Of a stretch of DNA of 64,000 nucleotides, positions 10,556 to 22,955 are shown piece after piece. Source of the DNA: Proteles cristata cristata (taxonomy: Eukaryota > Chordata > Mammalia > Carnivora > Hyaenidae); NCBI GenBank assembly GCA_017311185.1, contig JAESUZ010004518.1, positions 1-64,000 on the forward strand, written 5' to 3'. The notes below the pieces were generated by a model. That model did not search any database, was not told the origin of the DNA, and saw only the letters and a list, made by a program, of their open reading frames with translations. The position numbers were made by a program, and so were the translations under genes. Each line of letters opens with the position of its first letter. Position 1 is the stretch's first letter.

Positions 10556-10780
10556 GGGGGCACCTGGGTGGCTCAGTCAGTTAAGCAGCTGACTTCGGCT
10601 CAGGTTACGATCTGGTGGTTTGTGGGTTCAAGCCCTGCATCAGGCTCTGTGCTGACAGCTCAGAACCTGGAGCCTGCTTCAGCTTCTGTGTCTCCCCCTG
10701 TCTCTACCCCTCCCATGCTCATGATCTGTCTCTCTCTGTCTCTCAATAACAAATAAATGTTAAAAAAGAAAAAAAAAAAG
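10556..10780 (+). mobile_element. CAN-SINE, older subfamily, inside L1
   Basis: Head gggggcacctgggtggctca, B-box-like gggttcaagccctg, tail aataacaaataaatg plus an A-rich run. The flanks gaaaagagttatcct and gaaaagaataacttgtcct look like a decayed duplication. Confidence 0.94.
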
Positions 10781-11085
10781 AAAAGAATAACTTGTCCTCA
10801 TTATATCTGCTCTTTTGTCAAAGATCAGCTACTATGTTTATATGGGTCTATTTCTGAGCCCTCTATTCTGTGCACCAGATCTCTTCCTCAGTTCTGTAAC
10901 TCCTACCATACTCTTAATTACTGTCTCTTTATAGTAAGTCTTGACTTCAGGTCTTGTCAATTTTGTGACTTTATCTCCTTTAACGTTGTGTTGGCTAGTC
11001 TGTATCTTCTACCTCTCTGTATATTAGAATGAGTTTATCAATATTCACAAAGTAACTTGCTGCGATTTTGGTTGATTGTTGCATG
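10781..11085 (-). mobile_element. L1M ORF2, antisense, distal end
   Basis: Continues the outer L1: 'tcttttgtcaaagatcagct', 'gggtctatttctgagccctc', 'tagtaagtcttgacttcagg' and 'aagtaacttgctgcgatttt'. Homology fades near 11085, which I take as the 5' truncation point. Confidence 0.85.
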
Positions 11086-13776
11086 TATTTTTTAAAGTTT
11101 AATTCTTGGAAGTTTGGAGCATGTCCTTCAGGAATCACACATAACATTACAAAGTGGCCAGTGAACCCATGGCTTTTGAGATGGAGATGAGTGGTGATCA
11201 TAAACAGGACAGTGCTGGTGGAGAACAGACTGTTACAAGTTTATGAGCTTTCTGCTACCCAATTCCAGCTCTGATAACAGATCAGAGATTGCAGATATGG
11301 ATAAGAATTTCACTATTTCAGAACTTAATTTTTATCATTGAAATGTTGCTACATATTTTTCGGAGAACCCAAAATATAGACGACCTAGAGGAAAATAGAA
11401 CAAGTTGAGCTCCTCTCTCATTTTTCCCCCCCTGTCTCCATTGGCCAGCATTAAATATTTGAGCAAAAATAAAAACAAAAAAATGATTGGAATGATTACA
11501 ATGCTACCTGGTAAATGAGAGAAAGAGGGAAGTGTACTTCTACAGAGCTAACAGCAAGCACAATCTTACTTCCAATACAAACTTTTGCTTTGTAGACTAT
11601 TTTAATATGACACAGAATGAATAATTATGTTTTAAAAATGGCAATAAAATTAAAGGAGACAAGAAGGAGGTGCCTGCCATGAAAGCCAGAATTAAAACCT
11701 TCTTTTGAAGCTGTAAAATATCATTAATCTTTGAGTGAAGGGAAAACAATCCTCCCTCTATTCCCACATAGGCAGCTGCTAATAGTTAGGTAGTTTCAGG
11801 AAAAAAAATATTTTGACGTGGAAAATGCTAGTGCATTTGGGCATGGGCAACTATGTCTAGAATCCAAACTAATTCAACCAATAAAGTATTTTTAATGTAT
11901 TTTATTAAATATACTCTAAATAGTATATTCAACAGTACCCACAGTGATATTTTCTTGATATTAATAAATTTATCATTAATGACGTTTATCAATTAATACA
12001 TATATTAATACATTTATCATCAGTTTCTCCTCACCCATTTAAAAAATTATGGCTGGCATCAAAAAAATCATCACTCACAACCACAGTTTATATTTTTGTT
12101 TTATTTTGTAAGCATCCCCCTACACATATGTGAAATTTAATATGGCTACTGTTTACATGTTAAATACCACTTATGATCTATGGAATTATGCCACTAGCCT
12201 ACATATTTCTTTTTTTTTTTTAATCTGGCCATTGATTTAAATAGAAGGAAATCTTTGCCAAAATTAACAAGATCTGAGAGCACCTGATCATTTTTATGTT
12301 TTCCCCAAATGAACCTGAATTACGGATCTTGCTTTCCCAATTCAGCTAGACTCAACAAGCTTTCACTCTTAAAATCAAGGCATAGGTCATTACTTTGGGT
12401 AGGAACTGATTCCAATGGAGTACAAGAGAACTATTAATCTATTCCTGTTAAACATTGCTTGGTCTTTAGTCTTTTTCATCACACTAACACAGTCAACATA
12501 ATATGAGGTCATATTCTGAAGTAGCTGGATTTAGTCTTCAAACATATTTGAAATGGTCACTGTCTTTTAAGGAAAAAATTACCCTTTCAGTGAATTATTA
12601 TAAAAGTAGATGAGAAAATATAAAATAATTAGTTTAATTATTTGTATTTAACCCTGAGATCAAGAGTCATGAAGCAATTGGGAATTTCTTATGTTTAATT
12701 ATTAGCAAATCTACATTTCCTGAATGTCTAATGTGTGAAGAACGTAATGAGAGGTATATTCAATATTTCATAGAAAGTGGAATGATAATCCCAAACTGCA
12801 AAATTACTTTTATGTGTGTTTTCATATTTAAGTTCACTTTTCAAATTTATTAATCAAATTTTAACAATGTAATAAAGTTTTCTTTTTAGCTCTATTGGAA
12901 AAAACAATCATAAAACACTTAATAGTTATGTAGCTTGGGACAGACTAGGGATTCAGTAAATTACAGTAGTTGTTATTGTTAACAAAAGTATTACATTTAG
13001 TATTACTTTGTCTTCAAAATACTCTCCAGTCATTAAAATAAAGGATTGACCACAATGTTTTCATAATTTTTTATTTATCCTTTTATGCAACTAAATTTAC
13101 TCCTAAGAATGTAAGCTTCTTTCTTTCAAATCAAACTTAACCCTGATTTTCTCCCTGATATTATAAACAATGTATTAATACATTTATACCATATTTTTTT
13201 TCTTTTGGTCACATTTTACTTTGCATATATTATGAAGTGTATAATTATTTACATTATATGTTTTCCTTAATATTCAAATTCAAATTAATGATATGATAAA
13301 ATTAATATTTTGGCTTAAATTGATGAACTATATAATTACATAAATGTGTTAGATATAAATTTTGTAATTATATATAAATATATCTGGTTCAAATTTAATC
13401 TATGTTTAAAACATAAGAATATTTTTTCAATATTTGTCCTTTAGATTCAATTGTAAGTTTTCTAAGACTAATCACTTTGATATAATTATATAACTATATT
13501 TATAGTTAGAGAAGCATAGTATAAAATGAAAGAAGCATTAATTTTGGCATGAAAATTAATATGGACCTTTGCCATAATTTCAGAGAAGCTAAGCTGAATG
13601 GACTACGGCATGAACCATGGAGATATTAAAGCCTTGTCTCTTTCATTCTATCTATATGCATCATAACTATTGAAAAGACTGAACATTTAGCTTAAGTTTG
13701 GTAAAATTGGAATTATAGCAACACCTATTCTACATATGGTGTAGATCACATTAAATTACAGATGGAGCAATGCCTT
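11086..13776. other. AT-rich non-coding stretch without recognised repeats
   Basis: About 2.7 kb, very AT-rich after 11.9 kb, including 'ttaatacatatattaataca'-like runs and many TATA-like words. No SINE, L1, L2 or MIR was recognised and there is no reading frame of note. It may hold repeats too decayed to see by eye. Confidence 0.45.
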
Positions 13777-13794
13777 AAAAACTAAAAAGTATTG

Positions 13795-13992
13795 GGGTGG
13801 GGTGACTCATCTGACTTCTGCCCAGGTCTTGATCACGTGGTTCGTGAGTTCTGGCCCCACGTCGGGCTCTGTGCTGACAGCTCAGAGCTTAGAGCCTGCC
13901 TCTAGTTCTATGTTACCCTCTCTCTCTCTGCCCCTCCCCAACTCTCACTCTGTCTCTCTCTGTCTCTCAAAAATGAATAAACATTTTAAAAA
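13795..13992 (+). mobile_element. CAN-SINE with internal deletion in the head
   Basis: Starts ggggtgg and jumps directly to ctcatctgacttctgc, so about 20 bp of the tRNA-like 5' part (A-box region) are missing. The rest is normal to the aaaatgaataaac tail. Flanks aaaactaaaaagtattg and aaaacctacaaagtgttg form a decayed duplication. Confidence 0.92.
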
Positions 13993-14298
13993 AACCTACA
14001 AAGTGTTGCATAAGTGTCTGTTATTATTTGAATATTTTCCATGTGATTTAATTGTTTTCAGATTTCTAGTTTAGGATGTCATAAAAACATCAATAACTTC
14101 ATCTTTGATGACAGTATGAAACACTGTCATAATGCGGAACGATAGTAAAGGGCCCCTAAGTGTGATAAAATCCTGCCATTACAGGAGAGAACACAAAGAG
14201 AAAACTTTGGACAGAGTTGGCAGAGTTTAGGCTCTTCAGTGTAAGTAGAGCACTCATGGCCAAAACCAATAACCTGTTGTTTAAAACAGACTGGGGTA

Positions 14299-14531
14299 GG
14301 GGCGCCTGGGTGGCTTAGTCGGTTAAGCGTCCAACTTTCGCTTAGGTCATGATCTCGCGGTTCGTGGGTTCGAGCCCCGCGTCAGGCTCTGTGCTGACTG
14401 CCAGCTCAGAGCCTGGAGCCTACTTCGGAGTCTGTATCTCCCTCTCTCTCTGACCCTCCCCTGCTCATGCTGTCGCTGTCTCTCTCTCTCTCTCCTAGAA
14501 ATAAATTTTAAAAAATAAATAAATAAAAAAA
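14299..14531 (+). mobile_element. CAN-SINE, youngest subfamily
   Basis: Near-consensus copy with ggcttagtcggttaagcgtc, actttcgcttaggtcatga and gctgactgccagctcag. The tail holds repeated AAAT units. A perfect 17-bp duplication, taaaacagactggggta, lies at 14282-14298 and 14532-14548, among the longest here. Confidence 0.98.
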
Positions 14532-14861
14532 TAAAACAGACTGGGGTAGACTGGGTGGGTTCTGAAGCACCCTGGAACCCCCCTGGCACCATGTTCTGGA
14601 AGGGGAAGCAGGACTGAATGAGGAAATGGAAAAACACGTCAACTTGGAAAGAAAGAGTCCATTGGTATGGCAGTGGAGTGGAGAGCCTCTCAGTAGTTAC
14701 AGTCCTACAACTGTCAATTCTCATCAAGCAAACTGGAGATAAATCAAGACAAGTCACATGCGTGCACGTGCACACGTTCTTACACACACATGCACGCACC
14801 TTTTGTCATATGAGTTTTTCTCCTGAGCAATGGTGATTTCCAGAATACCAACTAAAACAAA

Positions 14862-14915
14862 AACCAAATCAAAACAAAACAAAACAAAAAAACAAAAGCA
14901 AAAACAAAAAAAAGG
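14862..14915. repeat. (AAAAC)n-type simple repeat
   Basis: Imperfect array of AAAAC and related units (aaccaaatcaaaacaaaac...). Confidence 0.85.
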
Positions 14916-14999
14916 ACAGCAATTAAAACCCCACAAAACTAGGCAGCAGAAACCTCAGTTACAATACACTACATGAGGATAGGTTTTGTGATTTGAGTC

Positions 15000-17900
15000 C
15001 AGGCGAGTTACAGACTATTAGGCAATAAATCCAACAGTCCTCAGAAAAGCAAAACAGATTCCACAGCTGCCACCGTGTCTAATTGTCAACTAAAATGTAT
15101 TAGCTATATTAAAAAGTGTTATACAGAAAAATCAAGGAATAAAGATATCAATAGACACTAATTTAAAGTGACCTCAGAGGTTGAATTTAATAGTTATAAA
15201 GTTCAAAAGACTACTCGAATATATGCAAATAATTAAAGGAAATTCGTTCGAATAATTAAGAAACATATTAATGAGTACATATGTAGGGATGCCAACGAAT
15301 AAATAGAAACTTTTTGAAAACTAAAAAATCCAAATCTAAAAAGTACAATAACTGAAATTTAAAAAAAACTAGCAATAAATTCAACTGCAGATTTCAGATG
15401 ATGCAAGAGAAAAAAAACTAATGTATTTGAAAAATTATTCCATCTGACAAACGGAAAAGAAGAAAAGACTGAAGAAAGTGAAAAAAAGTTTGTGACCATA
15501 TCAAGTGACACAACACACATGTCTTCAGAGACCCAAAAGGAAAAAACTGGACGAAATTGGCAGAAAAAAAAAAAACATTTAAAGAAAAAATATTTTAAAA
15601 TTTCTGAAATTTGTTGAAAAACAAATTTACAAATCCAAGAAGTTCTGTGAAACCTAATTGGAATAAAAACAAAGTCAGACCCAGCCCCATCAAATTCAGA
15701 CTAATGAAAGTCAAAAATAAATAGAAATTTTAAAGCAGTAAGAGAAAAATGGCATATTACATAGAGATAACAGTATGATTAATGTTCAACCTTTTATCCG
15801 AAACAATGGAGGCTAGATCTTGGGATGACAAATTCAAAGTAGTAAAAGAAAAAATTATTCACAATTATTCAAGGTATCTGTAGTCAGAGAAATTATCCTT
15901 CAAAACTAAAGCCATAATAAAGATATTTTAAATTAAAATAGAGAAAAATTAATGCTAGCAGAACTGTGTTATTTAAAATGGGAAATTTTTCATACCAATG
16001 GAAAATTCAGCTATACCAGAAGAAATAAAGAGCACTGGGAAAGATAAGTATGTGACATGTGAGTTAACACAAGTATATGTATTTTTTTGCATAGTTAAAA
16101 CCAAATTTATACTACTGTATTGTTGAAATTATATATATAGATGAAAATCATGGAAAGAAGGGAGGGGTTATTATTGGAAGTTTCCTACATTCAACTAGAA
16201 GCCATTCATTGTGGTATACGTAAATTCTGATAAGTGAAAGTAGCATGTTATAATCCCTAGAGCCACCAGTAACAAATTGGCAAGACCTAAGTTAAAAAGC
16301 CAATACAGGATGAAAAATATTTGCTCAACGCAGAGGCAAGCAGGGAAGGAAGGGTAGAGGAACAAAACAGAAATGAGACAAATAAAAATAACAACAAAGT
16401 GGCAGACTTAAAACCCACAATATACATAATTTTATTATGTGAATTGACCAAACACACAAAATAAAAGACAGAGAATGTGAAACTGGGTTTAAAGGGCAGG
16501 ACTCTACCTTGTATGGCCTAAAAGAGGTACAGTGAAATATAAAGACTCAAATTGGTGGAAAGAAAAAGGATAGAAAATCATGTACGTGCAAGTAGCAAGC
16601 ATAAGAAAACTGAAGTTGTTATATTGATATGACAAAATAAACTTCTAACCAAGGAATATGACTGCAGAAAAAGTGAAACATTTCATGAAGTTGAAAGATG
16701 TATATGCATCTAATACCAGATCTCCCCAAACTGGCAGAAATAAAAGGAGAAATGGGCGAAATAAATTTAAAACCATAGTAGAAAATTTCTATATTCCTCT
16801 ATCAGTATTAGATAGACAGAAAAATCTGGAAGAATATAGAAGACTTGAACGACTCTATCACCCACCTGATTGACACACACAGAAGACACCACATAAACCA
16901 AGAAGATCTACAGTCTTTTCAAGCAGACATGGAGTATTTGCCAATACAGACAACCATATTTGCCAATATTATAATATTGGCAGACATAGTATTTGCCAAT
17001 ACATAAACCATACAACATTGTCAATAAATTTAAAGGATTGAAATCATGCAAAGTGTATTATCCAACAACAAAATTAAACTTGAATTCAAACATAAACAGA
17101 CGTGGAAATTTCCCCAAATATTATGATAATAGATCATTTAAAAATAATAAATGGCTTGGAAATTAAATAAGTTTTTAAAAATCAATTAACCAATTAATCA
17201 AAAACTAAATCAAAAGGAGAATTTGAAAATACTTTGAGATGAATGATAGTGAACACACATAATAGCAAATTTGTAGAATGAAAATAAAGCAGGACAAAAG
17301 GGAAATTTACAGCAACCCATGCTTACCTTAGAAAAGAAGAAAGATCTAGAACCAATGATAAAGTATTTTAACTTAAAAAACTAACATCAAACCCTATCAA
17401 AATAGAATGAATGAAGCAAAAAGGGTGGGGGTGGGGGGGAAATGTATAAAATAGGATCCGGTAAATCAATAAGGAAAATATATGAAACAAAAAGTTAGCA
17501 TTTTAAAATTTTGATAAAATTAGTAAATTCTAGCTCACCTGACCAATAAAAAAGAAAGACACAAATTATCAATAATAGGAATGAAAGATGAAAGAGAATT
17601 TTCTACAGATATTTAAAGGATTGTATATGAAAAACTATATGTCAGTAAATTAATACTTAGATTAAATAGACAAGTTCCTCAAAAGAAACTACTGAAATCT
17701 GACTCAAAGAAGGAACAGAAAATCTGAATGTCCCTATGTCAATTAAAATATTGAATTCATAATTAAAAAGTTTTCTACAAAAAAAAAAATTAAATCCCAA
17801 GCCCAGATGGCTTGGCTGATAAATCCTACCAAACTATTTAAAGAAATAGTATCAATCCTACACAAATGCTATCAGAAAATGAAAATCTACCAACTTAGAT

Positions 17901-18050
17901 TATTCTTCTGACAGAAAAAACGGAAGGGAAAAATTACAAGACAAAAAAACTACAATTATTCCTCCAAAGTTTAGCTGCAAAAATCCTTAATGACATTAGC
18001 CAATTAAATACAATGTGACACAAAGAGTATAAGAAGGGTAACAAAGTATT
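15000..18050 (+). mobile_element. Old L1 (L1M type), ORF1 end to mid ORF2, decayed
   Basis: A-rich sense-strand L1. ORF1-like landmarks: 'aaaagtacaataactgaaat', 'caaatccaagaagttctgtg' and 'gaaacaatggaggctagatc'. The ORF2 endonuclease region follows, with a surviving 71-codon frame at 16658-16873 containing the IVENFYIPLSVLDRQKNLEE-like stretch. Then come RT-side landmarks 'gaatttgaaaatactttgag', 'aaagaagaaagatctagaac' and 'caagcccagatggcttggct', the last near the RT core. Many stops and frameshifts. There is no 3' end, so it is truncated on both sides or deleted. The exact start is uncertain. Confidence 0.85.
16923..17002. repeat. Local duplication and 22-bp perfect palindrome in L1
   Basis: Three copies of tatttgccaata (16935, 16957 and 16990). 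Between the second and third is a perfect palindrome, tgccaatattat + aatattggca, at 16961-16982. The segment gcagacat-(gg)ag-tatttgccaatac occurs at both ends. Confidence 0.9.
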
Positions 18051-18122
18051 TGCATTTGAGATGGAACATGTAAGTTGGGAAAATTCCAAATGAAAGGAAG
18101 CAACATGAAGAGCATCACTTTA

Positions 18123-18358
18123 TTTTTTTTTATTTTTTTTTTATTTTTTTTTAAATATTTTTATTTATTTCTAGGATAGAGAGAGACAGCGTGAGCAAGG
18201 GAGGGTCAGAGAGAGAGGGAGACACAGACTGAAACAGGCTCCAGGCTCTGAGCTGGCAGTCAGCACAGAGCCCGACGCGGGGCTCGAACCCACGAACCGC
18301 GAGATCATGACCCAAGCGAAAGTCGGACGCTCAACCGACCAAGCCACCCAGGCGCCCC
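18123..18358 (-). mobile_element. CAN-SINE, youngest subfamily, TTTCAG-deletion lineage
   Basis: Minus-strand copy with the diagnostic ctaggatagag tail side, gctggcagtcagcacagagc and aagcgaaagtcgg. It shares the GAG deletion (acacagactgaaacagg). The tail is an interrupted T run with A spacers at 18123-18160. Perfect 16-bp duplication gaagagcatcacttta at 18107-18122 and 18359-18374. Confidence 0.98.
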
Positions 18359-18374
18359 GAAGAGCATCACTTTA

Positions 18375-18524
18375 AAGTCAGGTAGGTATAGCTTTACATT
18401 CTACTTGATCTGGAAGGTCACTAAAACTCTAAAATGGGGAGAAGAAAACTCGTATTGTGGGACTGTTGTAAGAAATAAGCGATAGATAATAATATATAAA
18501 CATTATTTAAAACGGACCTCAGGA
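18375..18524 (+). mobile_element. Possible MIR relic
   Basis: The order 'actctaaaatggggagaaga' followed by 'gggactgttgtaagaaataa' resembles the MIR centre. Highly diverged. Confidence 0.35.
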
Positions 18525-18857
18525 GATAGAATGAGCTCAGTAAGTTTTAGATAGAGAATTCAGGCTGAGAAAAGTGTGAGGAGCACAAAATTAGAACAGA
18601 ACAGACATGTTTTGGTAAAGAACAAGATTCTTCTTTTCCTGGATGATTCAATGTAAAATAAGGAAATCAACTGTTAAGATGGGAAATGAAGAGGCCATAT
18701 TTTGAAGATCTTGCTAAGTAGAATGTGCATTTTATCCTACATTTGTCAATGGGTAGTTGAAGCAGGTTGTGAAATATTTAAAACTTTAAGAAGAAGAGTC
18801 TGACAAGTGTAGAAAATGGGTTGCATATTTAAAATACTTGCCTGTGTCTATTTCAAT
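18525..18857 (-). mobile_element. Probable L2 fragment, antisense
   Basis: Purine-rich sequence with an L2-antisense-like order: 'gaagaggccatattttgaag', 'gaatgtgcattttatcctac', then 'tttaagaagaagagtctgac'. It continues beyond the SINE at 18858-19069. Confidence 0.45.
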
Positions 18858-19069
18858 TTTTTTATGTCTTTATTTTATTTTTTGAGAGAGAGAGACAGAG
18901 TGTGAGCGGGGGAGGGGCAGAGAGAGAGAGGGAGACACAGAATCTGAAGCAGGCTCCAAGCTCTGAGCTGTCAGCACAGAGCCCAACGTGGGACTTGAAC
19001 CCATGAACTGTGAGATCGTGACCTGAGCCGAAGTTGGACGTTTAACTGACTGAGGCACCCAGGCGCCCC
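18858..19069 (-). mobile_element. CAN-SINE, older subfamily
   Basis: Complete minus-strand copy with gcagaggggagg-type purine run and gactgaggcacccaggcgcc head side. Flanks cctgtgtctatttcaat (18841-18857) and cctgggtatatttcaat (19071-19087) match at 15 of 17 positions. Confidence 0.95.
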
Positions 19070-19087
19070 ACCTGGGTATATTTCAAT

Positions 19088-19245
19088 AGTTTGGGTGAGG
19101 TAACTGACATTAAATAGAAGAGAGGGATCTTGCATTCTGGGGACAAAGAAAGTGACAAAATGGTTCTGAGCTTGTATCTGGATAAACAGAAAGATGGTAA
19201 TTACAAAATGAGATAGAGGAAGAAGTGTAGGCAAAAAGAAAAACA
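19088..19245 (-). mobile_element. Probable L2 fragment, antisense, continued
   Basis: 'tagtttgggtgaggtaactg' and 'acagaaagatggtaattaca' fit the L2-antisense order begun at 18525. Tentative. Confidence 0.35.
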
Positions 19246-21224
19246 AAAAGGTTCAGTATGACACTTAGGACATTAAAGTCATCCAACTCACCCTTTCTGG
19301 ATATAGTATGTCTCTGCTTTGTAGACATGGGAACTTTCTGCCCTTTAAACAAGTAATTTAACTTGTCTAAGCTTCAGATGACTCGTATCTCTACTGCAGA
19401 AGATGTAAAGAGAGGAATTAACCAACCCCAGACATCATCACAGAATTGCTATATTGCAGTGAAGATAAAGACCTATGTCTACATGAATATTACTGTTATT
19501 GCTCAAATAGCACATAATCTAGTCATATAGAGTATTTACTTAAGCCAGGGTGTTATCTGGTACAGAGCATGCTTTTCCTATAACCAAAGGCAGACTGTGT
19601 TGACAGGGTGCTCTAAAGTCATAGTTCAGGGAAGCATCCTTTGTTCTCGTGAAAGAGAACACTTTGTTCTCTCTCCTCATCTCTTGATTCCAGAATTAAA
19701 GATTGTGAAAATGACTTGCTCCAGGTTTAGGCAAACTCTCTTATGAATTAGAAGCTGTGGGTGGGGGGAAGAGAATGAGAGTGATTTACAAAATACATGT
19801 GTACACAAATCAGGAGATTAAACATTTGCAGAAACTACTGCAGTGGAAGGGAGTATGTGTGAATATCATGACAATGGTTGCTGAATCCTCCAGGATTTGA
19901 TAGAGAGAGGCGCCATTTTGCTTCTGTCTGAGACACATGAGGAAGACTTCAAGGATAAAGTGGTATTAAATTAGCTCTTAAAAATGTGAACATTCAAACT
20001 AATCTCCCTTTGATAAAGCCTCCCCTTTTTTAATTCTTTCTCTTACAGCATCTCCCCCATGCCTCTGATCCAGGGTACCTCATGGTCTTTCTGTTCTCTC
20101 TGTACCCTCATCAAAATCTGCTGCCAACTAGAAAGTTGAGAGAACCATAAATAGGTGTTAAAACTCAAAGTGTTACAGCTGCCTTCTTCCCTGGGTACTT
20201 ATCGTTTAACACACAGGGAATAACATTGATAAATATCTAATGGTAAAATTTCAGAAATTTATAATATTAACAAAGGTAAATTTTAGGAGAAGGCTTTTGC
20301 CAGCACCTGGGAAATTAGTTCTGTCTATCAATTTTAAGTGGCCCACAATCTATTCAACCACAATCTATTCAGCTAGTATGAGTGAGAAAAATATCACAAT
20401 GGCAACTGGAATGTCACATTTTGGGGAGTCATCTTTAAAAAGACCAAAAGAGAACAGCACCTTGTTATTATACAACATGCCAATGTCAATACAGAACTTA
20501 AATAGTTTATAAGAGGATGTGAAAAAAAATGACTGGAAAGGCTTTCACTTGGATTCTTTCTGGAGCAATACAAGGCAAAAAGAAAACAAAACAAAAAAAA
20601 ACTCCTAGGTATATAGAAATGCACATCATGGACAATTGCATTTTAAACTGTCGACAAACCTGAATGTTAACTTGGCAGCTATGCCCCACAGTTGTACACT
20701 GCCAAGTCATTATTAAATTCCTCCTTAAAAATATCCCATGGGTTGAGTGAGGGGAATATTTTGATAAGTGCCCAGAATTCCACTAGAAATTTGTATACTG
20801 TAATATACAAATAAAGGCTAATAAAGATATGCCCTCTGGAACTTCCCTAAATGTGGTTTCTATGGGGTTTCTTTTCGTTTCCTTTTATTTTGTTTACAGG
20901 AAACTTTATTCTTTAGCCACCTGGCCTTCAGAGCAGCATGTGTTTCTGCTAATTGAGTATGCCTAATGGTTAATTAATAAATCAAAAGAATACCTAATTT
21001 CCCTCCCTCGAGGTAGGAGTTTCTGCCAGAAATATTCCCTGAAACATGTGGCTTTAAAATTTATTATGCATGAAAAACAAGGACCTGGTGGGTGGTCAAT
21101 ACAATTCAGTGGTCACAATGGAAACCAGAAGAAGCTGAAATGCATTTTGTAGAAAACACTATGTATATACTTAGATATAAAAATATGTAAAGACTCCGCT
21201 TGGGCAGGGAACTTCTACAGAAAA
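19246..21224. other. Non-coding sequence, nothing firm recognised
   Basis: About 2 kb. A weak MIR-like patch lies near 19345-19410. A 15-bp tandem pair, cacaatctattcaac then cacaatctattcagc, is at 20344-20373. No supported gene. Confidence 0.5.
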
Positions 21225-21240
21225 TATAAAGTAAATTTAG

Positions 21241-21457
21241 GGGTGCCTGGGTGGCTCAGTCGGTTGAGTGTCCAACTCTTGGTTTCATTTCAGGACATGA
21301 TCTCATGGTTGCGAGTTTGAACCCAACATGGGGCTGTATGCTGACAGTGTGGAGCCTGCTTGGGATTCTCTCTCTTTCCCTTCTTTCTGTCCCTCCCCTG
21401 CTCATGTTCTCTCTTTCTCAAAATAGATAAACTTAAAAAATATATTTTTAAATATCC
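21241..21457 (+). mobile_element. CAN-SINE, older diverged copy with clear TSD
   Basis: Head ggtgcctgggtggctcagtc. Inner part diverged (tggtttcatttcaggacatg). Tail aaatagataaacttaaaaaa. Perfect 16-bp duplication tataaagtaaatttag at 21225-21240 and 21458-21473. Confidence 0.96.
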
Positions 21458-21473
21458 TATAAAGTAAATTTAG

Positions 21474-22509
21474 CGTTGTCTCAGATGGAGTTTTTAGTGG
21501 TTTGGCTTAAAAAGTAAATAACAACAAAAGGTGATAGGAAAAAAGCATAAAATGTCATTGATCTAAATCTGTAAATCAGTGAAAAAATAAATTACTGATA
21601 AAAGGGAAATAATGTACTCATTTTTTAAAAAATAACAATGCTGATATGGGTAGAAATCATCATCCAAGGAGAATTCTACTTGGTTTCAAAAATGTGAAAC
21701 CCCAACCACCTCTTGACTTTTTTGTTTTTCTGTGATTGATTATCTATGTTGACTGCTAAGTTAGAGTAAAGAATGAAAGTTCTGACTTCTGCTATCTCAG
21801 AAGCTCCTAACTAACTAAGAAAAAAAAAAAAGGTAAAAATGATCCCAGAGCTACTAATGATGTAGCCTCTCAAACTGCCCACAGCAAACTGGGAAGTTAT
21901 AGGGGGTGGTTCATGAAGGTCCTGAGGTTTCTGAAACAGAAACAAATGACATGTGATGACCATCTCTGGGACCACTCTGAACTCTGCTCCATGAATATTC
22001 TGAGCTAAAACAATTGGATACATATTCAGGTTTGATTCACTTTTGAAAAGAAAAAGCCCAGAAAAAGATTGAGTTCTCTGACTCCTCAAATATGATTCTT
22101 TCCCCATTTCTTTCTTTCTTTCTATGAAATTCGATTGTTAGGGACTGACATCCCATGAATGTACTTGGCAGATGGCCAGCTTCTGTGGAAAGCTGTGAAA
22201 GATGTGATTCATCTGGATGTACGAATGGGATCAATGTGAAAGGAGAGGGGAGAGGAAACATATTTACAGGCAAAGACACTATCATCAAAAAAGTATTGTA
22301 GTTGATCTAAGCAGGAAAATGAGTGTACCTGGCTAGATGGCACATCCTAAGAAGAATTGAAAATGATGATACCTGCATTTTATGGAGCATTTTAAAAGAG
22401 GGGAGAGATATTATCAGTCTTGACTGAGACGGCTTTTGACTTCTTCCAGTTCCTTAGAAAATAAGATACACATTTTATCTCTCTCTTTTGACCTATCATC
22501 CATCTATTC
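21474..22509. other. Non-coding sequence, nothing recognised
   Basis: Short pyrimidine run (tttctttctttctt) near 22108-22122. Nothing else identified. Confidence 0.5.
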
Positions 22510-22720
22510 AGTAACAACTATAAGATAACTAACATGTTGTATCTACCAGGAACCATTCTATGTGTTTTATATTTGTTATGCCCTAGTCAGGGATTATTTG
22601 CACTTTATACTTTAGAAATTTGAGGCTCAAAGAAGTCAAATGATTTATCTAAAGTTATACACCAAGTAGATAGTGAAGATTCAAATGTAGATTCTCTGAC
22701 ACAAACACCAGCTCTTAAGA
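22510..22720 (-). mobile_element. MIR SINE, antisense
   Basis: 'gaaatttgaggctcaaagaa', 'gtcaaatgatttatctaaag' and 'ttatacaccaagtagatagt' follow the reverse-complement MIR order. Old. Confidence 0.6.
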
Positions 22721-22955
22721 ACATTTCCTTTCCTAGATAACCATAATTGTTCTCAGGAGCTTCACAGGATGTGTTAGGGGTTACTTATAGCCAAAGAATA
22801 AACATGGTATATATTTCTGGAACATCCATTTTAACCACAAAAAACCCTGAACAAAAAAATCACAGATATATTTAAAAGAGCATTAATTTTAAAAATAAAT
22901 GAAATTAATCAAGCTTTGGTCTTTAAGGTGATGAGAAAAAAGCTCTCCAAAAACC

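Noticed and set aside
16658..16873. 71-codon frame as an independent small protein
   Set aside because: It is a surviving piece of the old L1 ORF2 endonuclease region.
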